In this document: positions 1 to 14,182 of the stretch, in pieces
How the letters are laid out: each line of letters begins with the position of its first letter
Position numbering within the stretch: the stretch's first letter is position 1
From: Lateolabrax maculatus
Lineage: Eukaryota; Chordata; Actinopteri; Acropomatiformes; Lateolabracidae
DNA length: 64,000 nt
Assembly (NCBI GenBank): GCA_031216445.1
Contig: CM062213.1
Span: forward strand, 2,804,001-2,868,000
Reading direction: 5' to 3'
Position numbers and translations under genes: made by a program
The notes under the pieces: model-generated
Seen by the model: the letters and a program-made list of their open reading frames with translations, nothing else
Told to the model about the DNA's origin: nothing
Databases searched by the model: none

Positions 1-3000
1 ATTGTTGTTGTTTTACTCTGGTTTAACTCAACCTCCACCTGCCTCATCAATATACATGTTATGCTGAATATATTACTATGTCTTTTCCAAAAAAATTGTT
101 TTTTTTGGAGCTGGACTTTTGCTGCAACAGCGCAACAAATGCCCAAATCCTTATCTTCTGCCCACGAGTCTGGCACTGTCTCATGAAAACAATTTGCCCA
201 TTAGTCTTAGGTATTAAGAAGGCAGGATGTTTTTTTTTTCCTGCTGCAGATCTGGAGCCACTTGTGTTTACCTCATTATAAATGCTTGCGGTTTACATTT
301 TAACAGCTTTAAGCTTATTATTTCAGAGAGTTGGATAAAGGATAAAGGAGTTAAGATGCTCCTTTATGGTTTGGTGTGTCTGTACTGTGTGTCTCCAGCT
401 CAACTGAATTATGTTTTTGCAGTAGTAAAACATGCTTTGAAGAGAAGGTGGAGTATTATTCCATTAACACATATCAAAATATGGTGATTACAGAAACACA
501 GCATCCCACACTATAACCTTAATCTTTTAAATCAGCTCTTCCCTTCTTGCCTCGGAAATTGTACATGTGTTGGCATTAAAATTTCATGGTCAGCGCCTGT
601 GGTGGGTTTAATTTACCAACTGTATTGTGGTTTTGCATTGTTGATGGTCCACACGGTGAAACAATGTTTGTGCTCATACCGATGTGTTTCCAGTGTGCCG
701 GCACGATCTGCACCTGCCCAAAGTTGAGCAATGCTAGACAAATGGTGATTCAACAGAAGAAACATACAGGATGTGACTTGTGCTGTAACCAAAAATATGT
801 TTGGAGAGAGAAGCAGGGCTGTTTTTTTCCCACCACCAACACCAGTCATTGAGCAGCTGGAGAGCCTGAGGGATAAACAGTATTTGTGTCCATGGGGCGC
901 AAAAGCAAAAGAAGGACACAACAAGTCAGCTGGGTCATCATATCGGCAGAACAGTCCCGAATCTTTGAAAACTGTATTTGTTATAAGGCTTAATATAGAT
1001 CCCTGCTAGGGAGATAGGAGTCAGGAAGCCAAGTGAAGTGATGTTGTATGTTGGTGTTGTGTGCGTATGGCTCGTGGCAGAAATAGATGAAGAAAAGAAC
1101 AGCGCAATAGAAAGAGAGACGATGGATAATGGATGATGTTTCCCTGAAGCATGTGAGATAACATTGTTGGGCCTAAACAACCTGCATTATGAATCGTTCT
1201 GTTCAGTCCAGCTCGCTTAAGTGAACATCCTGAGGTAATCTCTGGGCCGAAAACAAGGAGAGACATCCTTTGATTCGCGGCTCCTCTCTTTCGGGGAAAA
1301 GGTGGTGATTTTTAACCTTTTGATATAAATTTGGTTCCAAATCTACCACAGTCACCAAACAGTTTTCACAAAACCCGGACAGTAATAATTTTCTTCTTAG
1401 TAGAGGTGTGTTTGTGCGAGTGTGTAGATGTGCGTCTGGCCACAAGGCCTGTTTCTCTAATGTTCCCAGTGGGGAGCGTTCTGAGGTCCAGTGGGTCTCT
1501 GCGGGGAGTTAGTGACTGACACTGCTCACCCCGGGGCTTTCGTTAACCAAGCCATTGTGTTCGCCGCTCCCTCGGGCTACATTTTTCTGCTCTCAGTGTT
1601 TTATCTTTCCACTGAGAGGAGATACGAGGCCGGCACGAGCGTCACTTGGCAGGTGAAAGCACAGTGTGTGAGGCTGCCAGGTTAAATCGAGACATTTTAT
1701 TCAGCATGAAGGCAGGAGATGTGATGACCTTTTGATTGTAACTCAGTTGAAAATGCTATTACAGACGATTAAAGGCAACCACATAATGATGCCATGTCAA
1801 GAATTCATAGGACAAACATATCTGTCCCCATAGTTCACTACTAATTTAACCACTTGTTAATTGAATGTTTAGCCATAGTTCCATCATTGATCATCAACAT
1901 TTCTGGTTAAAGCAAAACATGGACCAGTATTGTTAAGTTTAGTTATTTATTGGTTCAGTCCCACATTCTATAAAGCCCCTTTCACCCAGGCACTGCTACC
2001 CCGAAATTCTCCGGACACTGGAAAATGTTAAAAACACTGAATTACCAACCGCAGCGACTTTTTGCGCCATGTCCTAGTGAATAACATCACTTACCTGTGT
2101 TTAGGATGCTTTTGACTGTTAGAGAGAAGGTGTAGCAGTGTGCACGTGATGTTATGGTAATATAAGTTCTGTTATTATTAGTTGAGTTTTATTCACTTAA
2201 ACCAAGTAACCCCCCAGTGTCCGACCATATGCCGAAACCGATACCTGTGTTAATTCTAGGTGTGATTTTTTATTTTATTCAATTTTTTTCAGTAAACAGA
2301 AGGGCACCGTCTCACTCTAGTGCATGAATGAATCTGGCAAGGCCTGAAGCCCCCAGGTGGTGTCTGGTGTTCTTCGGCACACGGGGAGCGTTTCGGCAGG
2401 TACAGGTTGGAGGGCTACCATTTCAATCGCTGGCAGTTAGTTTGGTAATAAATGAAAGCTGAGTGGGTGTGAGAGGGTGGAAGCTTCTGTCAGCGTCGGA
2501 CTCGGGTGCTTTAGCTATTTCCTGAAAGTAGTACGTACCACTGCAGACCCGATATATATACAAAACTCAGATGGTCCAGTGGAGAGCAAAACGAGCGCTC
2601 CTTAAATTCCCAAAAGAAACTACAAGAAAAAGAGGTGCTTGGGGATTTCGTAAATGATCTCTACCTGCCTTTGTCTACATATCATCACATCTCTTCATGC
2701 ACTGATGTTTCTAATTGGCAATTTTGAATTTTTTTTCCATGACGTCTTTTCTGAACCTTTGCAAAATACACACAAACAGTATTGCGAGGGGTCACGCATG
2801 TAAAAAATATTGGCAGTAAACATTTTGCCCATATGTACAATATTCTTTATGATACATAGAAAGAAAAACTTTATCTGTTAACATGTATTTTGCTGCAGTG
2901 TTTTTAACTCTCCATATTCCTGCCTGCTGCCAGTTCCTGCCCTGAAGGGGTTCTGTATTCTGGAGGAACACAGAGCTACACCGCATCTCACTGAGACAGT

Positions 3001-3738
3001 TTGGCTGGAGGGAGTTTTGAGTTGTACTGTACAGTCTTGCTGACAGGTGAACATGCTGGACTTCTGCGGGATGGAACAATCAATGAGAATTCACACTGGG
3101 TAAAACAGGTTTCCTCTTACTCCTGTGGATTAGAAGCAGATATGTAAAGATAATGGGCTTTATTTGCCACCAACGTATCCACCAGAATATAGGAAAGCTA
3201 TATATCTGCTGTGTGGGAATGTACATTTCCTTTTCCCCCACTGTCATGGGAAATATCAAATGTTTGAGTCTATGCCAATTTTGCTTTTGAGTAGTAGATT
3301 GTTTATTATGAACTGATATTTTGACCAGGTTTGGTTTCTTCAGCATACCACATTTTAAATACAGATCCATCCTTCTTTTGCCAATATTGTGTGCAAAGAT
3401 ACATGGGAAAGTCAATGTGGTCTATATTTATGTGTGTGTGTCCATTCGGCCTGGGAGACCCGTGGGATGTAATCTCCCTTCTTCATGCCTGCATCCAAGC
3501 TCGATGTGCTTGGGATTAACAAGCCAATAAAGGTTTATTGATGGAATAGCAGCACTTCACCTCAGCAAGCCTGCTCGCTATTGGATGATATGTATTTATA
3601 GAGAGAAAATCCACTGCGATCAGGCATTGTTAGATGGATAGCGGCAAAATGAGAGATGCTTGTTCCCTTAAAAATTCAATTTCTCAGATATCTTTAGGAA
3701 TACAATAAGGGATTGCTGCCTCTTTCTTCTCTGACTCT

Positions 3739-3763
3739 GTGTGTGTGTGTGTGTGTGTGTGTG
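3739..3763 (+). repeat. (GT)n microsatellite
   Basis: Uninterrupted GT dinucleotides over about 25 nt, ending gtggttgc. Confidence 0.95.
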
Positions 3764-4901
3764 GTTGCACGCAAGGATCAGCAGTCAAGCTATCTGAATC
3801 TTACCTTGAGGGGTTGTGTTTGTGAAATTGGATTTAGACTGTTATTTGATACATTATCTTCAGCGTAATTTGCCCGCACACTGATTCCACTTAGGGCCAT
3901 ATTGAATTTGTTTAAGTATGAAATATGTGTTGCGTGACAAGGTCAGCACTTCCCGGAACAACCGTCACAAGCTGAAATCCATCCAAAAACACTCTGTGCA
4001 CACATATTTATGTGTTTTTCCATCTGCAACAGCTCTCTAATGAGACTCATTAGGCACCGTGGGATGCTGAAGATGAGAAGTAGTAATAAAGCAAGTGTTG
4101 ATAATCCAACTTTTTGGACACAACGTGCATCGTGGTCTCCCGTCTCTGTGATTGCTCACAGCTACAAACCAGTTGGGTTGGCATATCAATGAGTAATCCG
4201 GGAAGTTGGTGCAGGTGCAAATTCTAGTTTTTTCAATTCCTCTCCACAGGAGAATCATTAAATGAGGAAGTGACAAAGGGCTGAGGGTGCGTTTCAGCGG
4301 TGCAGTTAAATGTGAGAGTTGAAGGGTGGGGGGGTTGCGGAGCAAGAAAACAAGTGCACACTGCTCGCAGCGCAGATGAACATCTTTTCTCCCAGGAATT
4401 GCTGGTAATTAAGAGCAGAGAAAGTGTCCTCTTCTGAGGTCAGCTCCTCTGCTCCCATGTTTCTCTCTTACCAGTGAACCCCCCTCATCTCTACTCCGAC
4501 ACACACAGGGAGAGTCGATTCTTAATAACTGCATCTCCCATAGCTGGCTGCGTATGGGAGTCCATGGAAGAATAATTTGCTTATTCTGGCTGAAAGAAGT
4601 ATCATCACTGTAAAGCCTTTGAATCTGAGACAATGTATAATTTGTCATCATTAGCCTCTAACTTGTTAATCGACTCCTTGAAAATATATAAATTTGGCTA
4701 TTCTCTTTCATGATTCGTCACACGCTTTATTATGAAAAATCAATGCAGTGTTTCTTCCGAGGAACGAAATGATAATCAGATTTAAAATGGGTGAACTGAC
4801 GGTCATGTGTTAGAGGGAAGTCACTGAATTTTAAAGTGACATTTACATGCTTGTTCTCTGCACCCCCATCCCCCAACACCTACCCACCCACTGCCACCAG
4901 C

Positions 4902-4905
<4 letters not shown>

Positions 4906-4959
<54 letters not shown>
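4906..4959 (+). repeat. (AC)n microsatellite
   Basis: An uninterrupted AC array of 54 nt, the longest pure dinucleotide run in the window. It creates spurious poly(Thr-His) and poly(Cys-Val) frames. Confidence 0.97.
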
Positions 4960-4961
<2 letters not shown>

Positions 4962-5160
4962 CCTCTTCCTTTTCTCTTCATGCCACTGCTCTCTCTGTTC
5001 TCTCTTCCCGACGTCGTGCGGCATTGCGTAAACCGAGAGACCAGTTGAGAAAAATGTGACACAGTTCAAACACGTTTTATTAAAGCAGCACCAGATGGCT
5101 TCAACAGACGCTAAACTCCGCTGCTCGAGTCTGCTGGAAGTAGTTTGCAAAGTTTTTGGG

Positions 5161-5163
<3 letters not shown>

Positions 5164-5198
<35 letters not shown>
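5164..5198 (+). repeat. (CA)n microsatellite
   Basis: A 35-nt CA array, 205 bp downstream of the AC array at 4906 and in the same orientation. Confidence 0.96.
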
Positions 5199-5200
<2 letters not shown>

Positions 5201-8200
5201 CGACAGAAACATGTTAGTTTGTGTGCTAATTGTTTTCACAGTTCTGTATGAGCAATGGGTAACATTATTAACACAACATGAGGATGCAGATGCAGACTAA
5301 TGCCTCATGGAAGTGGAAACAGCAGTTGATGTTTCACCCTTTTTTCCCGCTTCAGGCTCTCCTGTGTCACTTTTGCCACGCTCAAAATTAAATGCAATAT
5401 TTTTTTTATCTGTCCAAACACATTACATGAGCATTCACTTGCAGGTACAAAGATATAAAGAGGAACACATCAAAGTCAAGGTTGAGAGCATTATGCAACC
5501 AGGCTGCCGAGTCGCAGCGGTGACAGCCTATCAAAATGCTGGATCCTATTCTCCAGGTTGCCATGGTTGCATCAGTACAGTTGTGCCATCCAATCTGTGA
5601 TCATTGCATTTAAACTGTTGACGCTGACAAATCATCTGTGACGGCGGCACACAAACATTACGTGTGTCATTTGTTTTTTTTTCACCTGAGCTACGTCAGA
5701 TGACTTTGTATAAAGTGTATTACGCTTTCAAAGACAATTGCACTGCGTAACACTTCCTCTATGTAAGGTCAGTAAACAGTTTACTTTGGATAAATGAAAA
5801 GAAAACGAGAAAGGCAGACAGAGGGGGGAAGCATTTTATTTTTAAATATCATAAATAACACTCTGACAGTATTAGCAGTATTAGATCTTTGCAACATTAT
5901 ATCTGATGGATAAACCATCAGATACAATGCAGATACTTGACCCATACTTGTTTGGGTCTACTAAACAAGAACTTTTTAGTTTTGGAAGAACTATTTTCAA
6001 TCATCTGTCATTTATCGTTATATTTCTCTGTGCAGGTTATCATTCATCTCAGATAACAGTCTTTCACCCGGAGTCTTCCTGATCTATTGTGACACTTTCT
6101 GGCAGCACATCAGTGGCAGCACCTTTATATGGACACTCTGTACACCGGCTGCGATTGGATTTTCATTCACAAAGACATAATTGCCCTCCTGGATAAACCT
6201 CTGTCATTGTGCAAAACCAATGTGCAAATTGCACAAAGCAGTGATAGAGTCGCTCTCGCCCGTCTATGACTTATTGAGTAGGTGGCTTTTTATTCTCACT
6301 TTTGATCGCTTTGAGAGAGATTATCAAATAACGTTGTCATGGAAACCATCTGTCTGTGAACCACCTCTCTTGGTAAGGCGGCTGTGATTCAAAAGGAGTT
6401 CACGGTAGGGCAAATCAGATCATCTAAGTATAAATTCATACGTGACCTCAGGTATGAGCCAAACTGTCATACAGCAAACTTTCTGCATACAGTAGCTGCA
6501 TGCGCCAGGGTTTGATAACAGATGTTGGTTCAAAACAGGTTCTCAAGAAAAGCGCTGAAGATCCTAAAATGAGTTAAAAGTTTATGCCCAACTTAACTTG
6601 TTACAGTCAGTAATAAGTAACACCTGCCGTCCAGATTTGATCAAAATCTGGCCTGTGTCACATCAATTTAAAACTTTTTTATTATAATGCTGCCATTACA
6701 CAGCCCACTGAGCATGATTCATGGTAATAGTTTCGTGTCCTGTGACACAACCCCGCCCTCACCACAATTGATCATAATTGGAACAAAAGATACCTTTAAC
6801 CTTAGAACAGCAAACTGCACTTCTCTTCTCCCCACAAGGGAGCTTCAAGCCCAGCACAGATTCGAAGCCTACAGGTAGAAGCTGCGGTAACGTATGAGAT
6901 GCTGTAAGAACAACAGCAACAACAGCCAGGCAGCAGTAGCAGGTGAAAAGTGTGTCAGCAAAAATTGTGAGCAGATCACTGACAACTGACAGCACCATGA
7001 TCAAAAGGGGCGTTGGATGTACGTATGCTGCAGTGAGAGAAGTGTGTCATGTAAGTGTACTGTTATTACAGGCTTCGCTTAGTTAAATCAAATGTGTCAT
7101 CTCTTAAACTTTACATTTTTAGGGGATTTTCCTCTTGTTTTCTCCCTGTTTGAAATGTCTAATTCCCCTGTCCACTGGGCTCTCTTACCACTGGAGTCAC
7201 AACCCAGGTTTGCACTATCCGCTCATACCCGACCCTGCTTCACTCAGGGCCCTGAAACCTTCCAGCAGGAGTCACTGAGGCCGAAAGTTCAGCCCAACTT
7301 TAACCCTGCGAGAAAAAACGCAGACCTCTCATTCATTTGAATGAGGTGAATCAATGCAGAGGCCTCCAGCAATAAAGCAATAAAAGCAGGCTGATATGTT
7401 GGCTGATCACATTCCTGCAAACGCACATTCCTGGAGGATTACATGAATGCTGTATTTCTACAGTTAAACTCACGATCATCAAGAGTAAAGATAAAATAGT
7501 TATTAATAACCACAGTGCAGTGTTTTGTTTTCAGACTCATAGATCTATTACTAAAGCTGGACCTCATGGACTGAATGTCGCAAATTATTCAATTTTTTTG
7601 TAGAAATTAAAAAAAATTGAGTTTCCACTAAGAGGGTTTAATAAAGTACTACTTCTTCTATTTCATGTCTCACCGGTACCTGAATAAACAGGGCCACAGA
7701 ATCACAGGGCCGATTCCATTCAGAAACGCCTCCGAATTCAAAAGAAAAAGGACATGATCCCTCACTGGCTTCCCAACCACAAACACTGCCAATTGTGTTC
7801 TTTGGAACACAAAACCAGGCTGGAGGTAATGTTGCCAAGAATCTAACTTGATAGGTGGGTGTTTTGCACCTGATCGCTGCATTTTGCTGTGTAAAAGGTG
7901 TCTCCTCTTGATGGATGAAGCTGTGGTGCCAGGAAGTAACAGCTACAGATGTGTTCCTCTCTAGCAGCGCGGCAGTGAGGAGCAGCCATTACCACATGGC
8001 TGACCTGCTCTTCGCCGTAGGCCCAGCAGATGGTCCCCCCCCCCCCCCACCCCCAGCAATAAGCACCACTGCCTCATCACAAGCTAGCCCTTTAGTAACC
8101 CCCCATTTACAGTTCAAGACCACCTCTGCAACTCTGCAAATTCCTGTTGGAGTGGCAGATTGTGGAGACTAGAAGAGTGTGTGCTCACATGTGTTTGTTC

Positions 8201-11200
8201 ACTGTGGGCATCCATGATGTTCAGCTCTGATGTCTGAATGTTTGGCCATTTAAACCGTCATGTAAATGGAAATGTTGGGCTCATTAATCAATATTTGTCT
8301 TGTTGGCCAACAATGTTACTGAGGCATGAGATATAGATTTCAGTATGGCCGTTCTGTTGATGCTTTTATTAGGTCAGAGAGTGAAAAGCAATATAATGTA
8401 ATATGTACCACAAGCAAGCATCTTTTGGTGATAATGTGGACGCCTCTGCTTCTGGCACCAGGGGACTTTGTCATCTTACTTCCTTGCACACAACAGGATT
8501 ACGACAATGTTGGCGTCCTTCAGAGCTCGTGGTATGATCTCAGTCTGACAGATGGACCCGAAAAGCCTGGCACGAGACGCTGCTGGTGACTTTTACAGTA
8601 GCTCAGCAGAATTGAAGTGGACTGTTGGAGCCGTTACCATGGGCTGCCAACATCAGGACATGGTGGAGGTCCTGGTGACGGGGGGCTCTGTACGACAATG
8701 TGATGAGATGAACTTTTCACGTAAAAGATACGAGGTAAAGAGGATAAAACGATTTGCTCTTATTTTGTTATGAACCGTTGATTTCTGGGACTCACCAGCG
8801 TTTGCTTATTTTCACTCTTCTTTTAGGTGAGAGAAGATTTTACGAGCAGTCGACAGCAAAGAATCATGAGTTTTAAATTTGGGGAACACACAAAAAAAAA
8901 CACACATTATTGTATATATATATATTGTACATATTATTGTATAATCAAATCTAGATTATTATATGATTTAGAATAATTATAAGGGTTGAATTATTAAATG
9001 TATGGGCTACAGAATTACTGTTAATAGATATTTGACCTTATAAGGTATTTAAGAGAAAATATAAGAAAATGTACGAGAACGTATTGCATGAAGCCCAATG
9101 TTCGGTAAAAGATGAAACTAAGTACAACATCCCTCCTTAGAGTTTGTGTGACCCAACATGGTAAAGTTCTATTTTGTGATTTTTTTGTGGCACTTCCACA
9201 ATTTGTGGTGTTGTCACTTTTAACCACATCACTGATGGAGTTTGAACAGCCTCTGCAGGGAGGCCGAGGCCTGTTTACAGGTGAATGCCAAACATTGAGT
9301 CCTTGTCCATACAAACCAGCTGGAGGTTGATCATCCCATGTCATGCCATATAGCCTGTTGGCCATAGCTTGCACAAGTGGACCTCAGTTTACATTTCTGA
9401 AGACTGAGGGATACAAGTATAAAAGAAAGCACGCAGACACGCTCTTAGTTCCAGCACAAAATTAATTCACTACTGATTATTTATTCAGGTATCTTTGCAG
9501 TAAAAAGATAATCTGTGATTTTTCCCCTCATTGTGTTTTGATACAGACCAAATTAAAGGAACAATTTAACACTTCTCTGATGGTGGCCTGGCAGTGTCTT
9601 GTTTGTGCATCTTTTTGTTAATAAATCCCACATTATGGGTATTTTAAAGGTGTTTGGTGACTCTTGCTTTGGTGGCGCATAATTAAAGCGAACAAGCACA
9701 TTTCGCAAAGTGTAGATGTATTTTTTATGTTTTACAATTGATTTGCGGCGTTATTAACATGGCATGATCAATTTTGTCACGCTTTTCTCTCTGTTACGGA
9801 AATTGCAGAAGTAAATCTGTGGAGCTTTATCACCACACTGACCACGGGTATTCATTCATATAATCTAAACTAAGCCATGAAAGCCTTTGACAAAAATGAG
9901 CTTACTGTGTTATTTCAGGAGAGCCAGAAATAGCACAGAGAATCTTGGCAAGTACTGATATACAGTACCTGCCATAAATAAACAGACATGAAGACATTTG
10001 AATGGTGAACAGCTCTTCCACTTGGCTGTTTGCCTGCATTGAAATATCCCCTGAGCTCCGGCACTTAAATGTTCAATATAAAACACATTCACCTGCTGGA
10101 GGGTAATCAGCTTTATGAGAGTGACACTCTCTTTGATTAGCTTTTCGTTTTAGCATAACAAAACTCCACCTTTTGTCACAATCTAATATGAAATTTTCTA
10201 CACACTCCTCATTGATATTAGATATACTGACACTCAGTGCTCAGAAACATGAGCTGGCCTGTCTAATTCAAGCTCTACATTTCTACTTTTACATTTCAAC
10301 ACCAGTTGCAATAGACAACTAATCTCTTAATTTTACTGTATTTACTGTAAATTCATAATAGGTAAAATAAATCTTAAATATACGTCATGAAGTCAGCCTT
10401 CCTACAGGAACCACTCTCATATTGTTCATTTGATACTCACATTTTTTGCGACCGAAATTGTTCCAAAGCTCTCTCCTCTGATGTATTTTATAACACAGTA
10501 AAAACCAGATCCTACATACAGTATACTGTCTGCAGCCTCTCAGTTGTTCTAATTTTAATTTCAATTTCACCATTGGCTATGATGCAGGATGCTAAAAAAA
10601 ACCCTGCTAAGGGGGCAGTGGATGAATCTCCAGGCTGTAAAGAGGCCTCTGAGTGCTGTGATGGGGAGACATTCGTCCTTTCTCTGGATAGACGCGACTC
10701 GCAATAACAATGTCCATGTCACAGAATCATATAAATTCATCCGGTCTTTTTCTCCCCGGAATAATGATACAAGATTGTGTGTGCTGACAGAGATAGAGGG
10801 AGAGAGATAAAGAGAGAGAATGAGAAGAGGAAAAGAAGACAAAACAGCTATTGGTGAGTATGAAATCTCAAAACATGGAAAAACTGAGAGCTGACAGATG
10901 AAATGATAATGTGTATGTGAAAAAAGACACACACACACCTACATTTACAGATCTTTACTAAATCTTAAATACATACACTTTCTACATTTTGTAACATAAT
11001 GCTTATAATGCTGCTGGTGCCTCCGGCTCTGACCTTTAACAGGGGCAGAAAAGTGTCAGCAGCACCCGCTCTGTAGGGGTGATATCAAATCACGCTGTGC
11101 TCTTCATGGTTTCACATCTCAGAAGGGCTCCTCTTGAAAAGCTCGTTTCAGGAAATGCATTCATGGCTGCCCACCAAAAGAGAAGGGACATTTTAGAGCA

Positions 11201-11306
11201 ATTATGTTAGATTTAGTGTTTTGGCACATTTCAGTAATAAGGAGCAATAGCAGGCTGATGTTTGTCACTCTTACGGGCTTTTAAGAAGCCTGGTGTTGTG
11301 GTGCTG

Positions 11307-11734
11307 CAGCAGGGGAAGATGTATTCAGATATTTTACTCATGTAAAAGTCCAAAAGTAAAAGTACTCATTATGCAGAATGGTCCATCTCAGGATCATATA
11401 AGTGATGCATTTATGTGTAGACTACATCACTTTCATGTTGCAGTTGCAAAGGCAGGGGGCTTTATATACTGCTGGGTACCTTAACCTATAATAATATATC
11501 AACATTTGTTGGCATTTATTTGTTCAGATTTTATTTTATTAATAATCTCAAGCAAAGCAAAAACTAATTAAAGCTATCAAATACATGTAATGGAGTAAAA
11601 GTACAATATTTGCCTACAAAATGTAGAGTATAAGTATAAGGCAGCATAAAATGGAAATACTCAAGTAAAAGTACATCAAAATTGTACTTGAGTACAGTAC
11701 TTGAGCAAACGTACTTAGTTACATTCCAGCACTG
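11307..11734. mobile_element. non-autonomous hAT-like repeat
   Basis: The element begins CAGCAGGGGAAGATGTATTC and ends (reverse complement) CAGTGCTGGAATGTAACTAA, with imperfect CAG..G terminal inverted repeats. It contains runs of aagtaaaagtac and ttgtacttgagtacagtact, typical of a common percomorph dispersed repeat. No convincing 8-bp target duplication is left. A related copy in the opposite orientation lies near 54.03-54.73 kb. Confidence 0.6.
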
Positions 11735-13040
11735 CTGTTGGGTGCAAAATACTATCTAGCTGCAGCGACTGATTATAAAATCATCTTTTCCCCATCATCT
11801 CCTCAATATGTTCACAAACACAGAAAAATAACCCCTCTGATCACCCGTTGCTATAGCAACTCCAGCTTGAGCGCTGTGATGCTACAAGGCCACGGATGTC
11901 GTTGTGATATCAGGCGTTTGCAGTGAAACAGCACAGTCTGTCTGTGACCAAAAGTACTGGGCACGCCGTATGAAAGAAGCATTGGGGAGATGGTTGGGCA
12001 CAGAAAAAACAACAAAGAAACTTTTGAGGTAAGAAATAAACAGCATATATAAACCGTGTGACGTGAGGACTGCAGAATGTCTGCATGAATCAGACCGAGG
12101 GGATAAACCACTTACAGCCAACCTCGACAGGAAGAACTTAATTCGGGAGCTTGTTCTTAATAAATTGATAGGTAACTGTAACCATTTCTCAGGCCATGTG
12201 CACGCCATTCACAGTCAACCACAATAGAAGATCGGTGGAGTCACACGCTCTCCGTGGGACATTGTGCACGATAAGGAACTGCAGATCTGCCCTGAGGAAC
12301 GTGACATCCGGCTGACAGATCCCACGCTGTCTGTCCGGTCCCGACGTGCAGAGATGAGTTTACATTCTGCAATCACTGCTCCAGCTCGCTTCATTACAGC
12401 ACTGATGTGGTTGTGACAGGAGACAAAGTGACTGGCTGTAAGCGCCGAATCAGTCATCGCTCTGCGCTCACTGTCGACTGTTCCCGAGCACTTAGGCATC
12501 GCTAATCTTGTCTTGTTACACACTTGTTACACTTGTCTGCCGCACATTCAGGATTGACTCGTGGACAGCCGGTGCTGAGAGGTGCCTTTACTGCTTGTTT
12601 GCAGTGCATTACCATCGACCCCATATAAACAACATTATCTTGTCAAGAGTTGACTCCTTTTGTTCCTGAATGAGTATAGTCTGTTCTGAGTTATGCAAAC
12701 AAACTAAAGTTTGACTAAAATCATTCTAAGATCTCTTTAACCCTTTTAAAACCTAGTGTAACATCGATGCTACTCCAACCCTAACCCTTCTTTTTTTACA
12801 CTAAATAAGGTATGCTCACACAAAGGTAATGCATGGCGGTGACTCTACACTGCACCGGAAAGGATGGGCAGGTTCCCCTGACTCATATGATGTGTAACAC
12901 TTGATACAGACTGAAAGACGAAGCTCAGAACTGGCGGAAATACACAACTATGTCCAGGCATTCAGGTTTTAAAGGGCTGAATTGATGAGCTCAATTACCA
13001 ACTGTGAGAAAGAGTGAACCCAAATTAAGTCTCAGTCATC

Positions 13041-13686
13041 AGTATGTAAAGAAATAGTTCAACAGAAGTTTAAGCGCCTTCTTGTTGAAAGTTAGACAAA
13101 CAGATTGACACTCTCCTGCCTGCACACTAAATATGAAGCTCCAGCCAGAGGCTGGTTAGCTTAGCTTAGCATAAAGACTGGAAACTGGGGGAAACAAGCA
13201 AGACTTACTAAGTCCAAAGGCACCAAAACCTGCCTGTCAGCACCTCTAAAGCCAATTAACAGATTCTTGACGGCACAGACAACACTGACATAGTGACCAT
13301 TCATAGTGCGGCACATAACACCCCATAAAACCAAAATGTGTCGTTTTTACTCTTCAGTTTCTGTACGGATTAAACAAACAAGAAAATGTGTTAATTAGTG
13401 ACCTTTAGAGGTACTGGTAGGTGGATCCCTGTTTCCAGTCCATTTACAGTGCAGACATGTGAGTGATATCGACCTTTTCATCTAACTCTCAGCAGGAAGG
13501 TGAATAACGAAGCGGTGAAGCCTTGCTCCGCCCAAAGGTTAAAGAATAAAGCTTTCTAATTAACATGTTATGTCTCTTTTTATGTAATTATACAAAAAGT
13601 GTAACAGTTTTCAACCTGTTTTCATAAGAGTGGTATCGATCTCAGCAAATAAGTGTATTTCCCAAAAAGTCCAACAAGTCCTTTAA
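13041..13686. repeat. MITE-like dispersed repeat
   Basis: The sequence includes gctggttagcttagcttagc followed by ataaagactggaaactgggg, a block I recognise as highly repeated in percomorph fish. The ends resemble degraded inverted repeats: left taaagaaatagttcaac, and right tatttcccaaaaagtccaacaagtccttta, which read in reverse gives taaaggacttgttggac. No coding capacity is seen. Boundaries are approximate. Confidence 0.6.
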
Positions 13687-13778
13687 GCCCCTTAGGTGAA
13701 AAAAAAAAGACCTGCACCATTTCCCATAACTTTGTCCTCTGAAAAGGGTTGTTGGGTTATTAGCTTCCTGAACATAAT

Positions 13779-14182
13779 TCACCGCCCCTGATGAACGAGT
13801 GACCCCACTGTGCCGCGATGCTCTTCTACCACTCCATCATAAGAGTGACCAAGCCTGGCGAGCACATCGCGAACAGCTGAAGAGGCATGATCCCATCTGG
13901 CAGGAGCTGTAAATGGCCAGTATGGCTGCTTGGCTTCTCTCAGTGGCTGCAGATGGCACCCAGCGACACCAGGGTCAACGTTCTGTCTTTGCCCCGCCAA
14001 AAATACTCGTCCCGGGTGGGAGGCTCCATCTTCACCTGCCTCAGCAGATTTCTGCACATGTGGGTGTGGAGGCAGCAGCGTTCGGAGGAGGGATCTGGTT
14101 CTTTTTGCAGGAGGTGATAGAACAGAGACTGCGTTTACTTTTGTGCTATTTTATGCTTGGCAGGGACACAAGTAGACAATAA
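13779..14182 (+). other. GC-richer block with overlapping open frames, unassigned
   Basis: The block stands out from AT-rich flanks. One + frame runs from 13782 with a single TAA at 13910-13912, then an 89-codon frame from an ATG at 13913 to 14182. A - strand frame of 92 codons overlaps it (13779-14057). None resembles a family I know and no splice structure is evident. It may be a conserved non-coding element, a decayed gene fragment or compositional chance. Confidence 0.2.

Noticed and set aside
1975..2060. A cccctttcacccaggcactg block resembling a fish DNA-repeat terminus
   Set aside because: Too short and without a matching second end to call an element.
4821..5198. Frames of up to 125 codons on both strands across the CA arrays
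   Set aside because: They are made largely of poly(Cys-Val) or poly(Thr-His) from dinucleotide repeats and have no protein-like segment.
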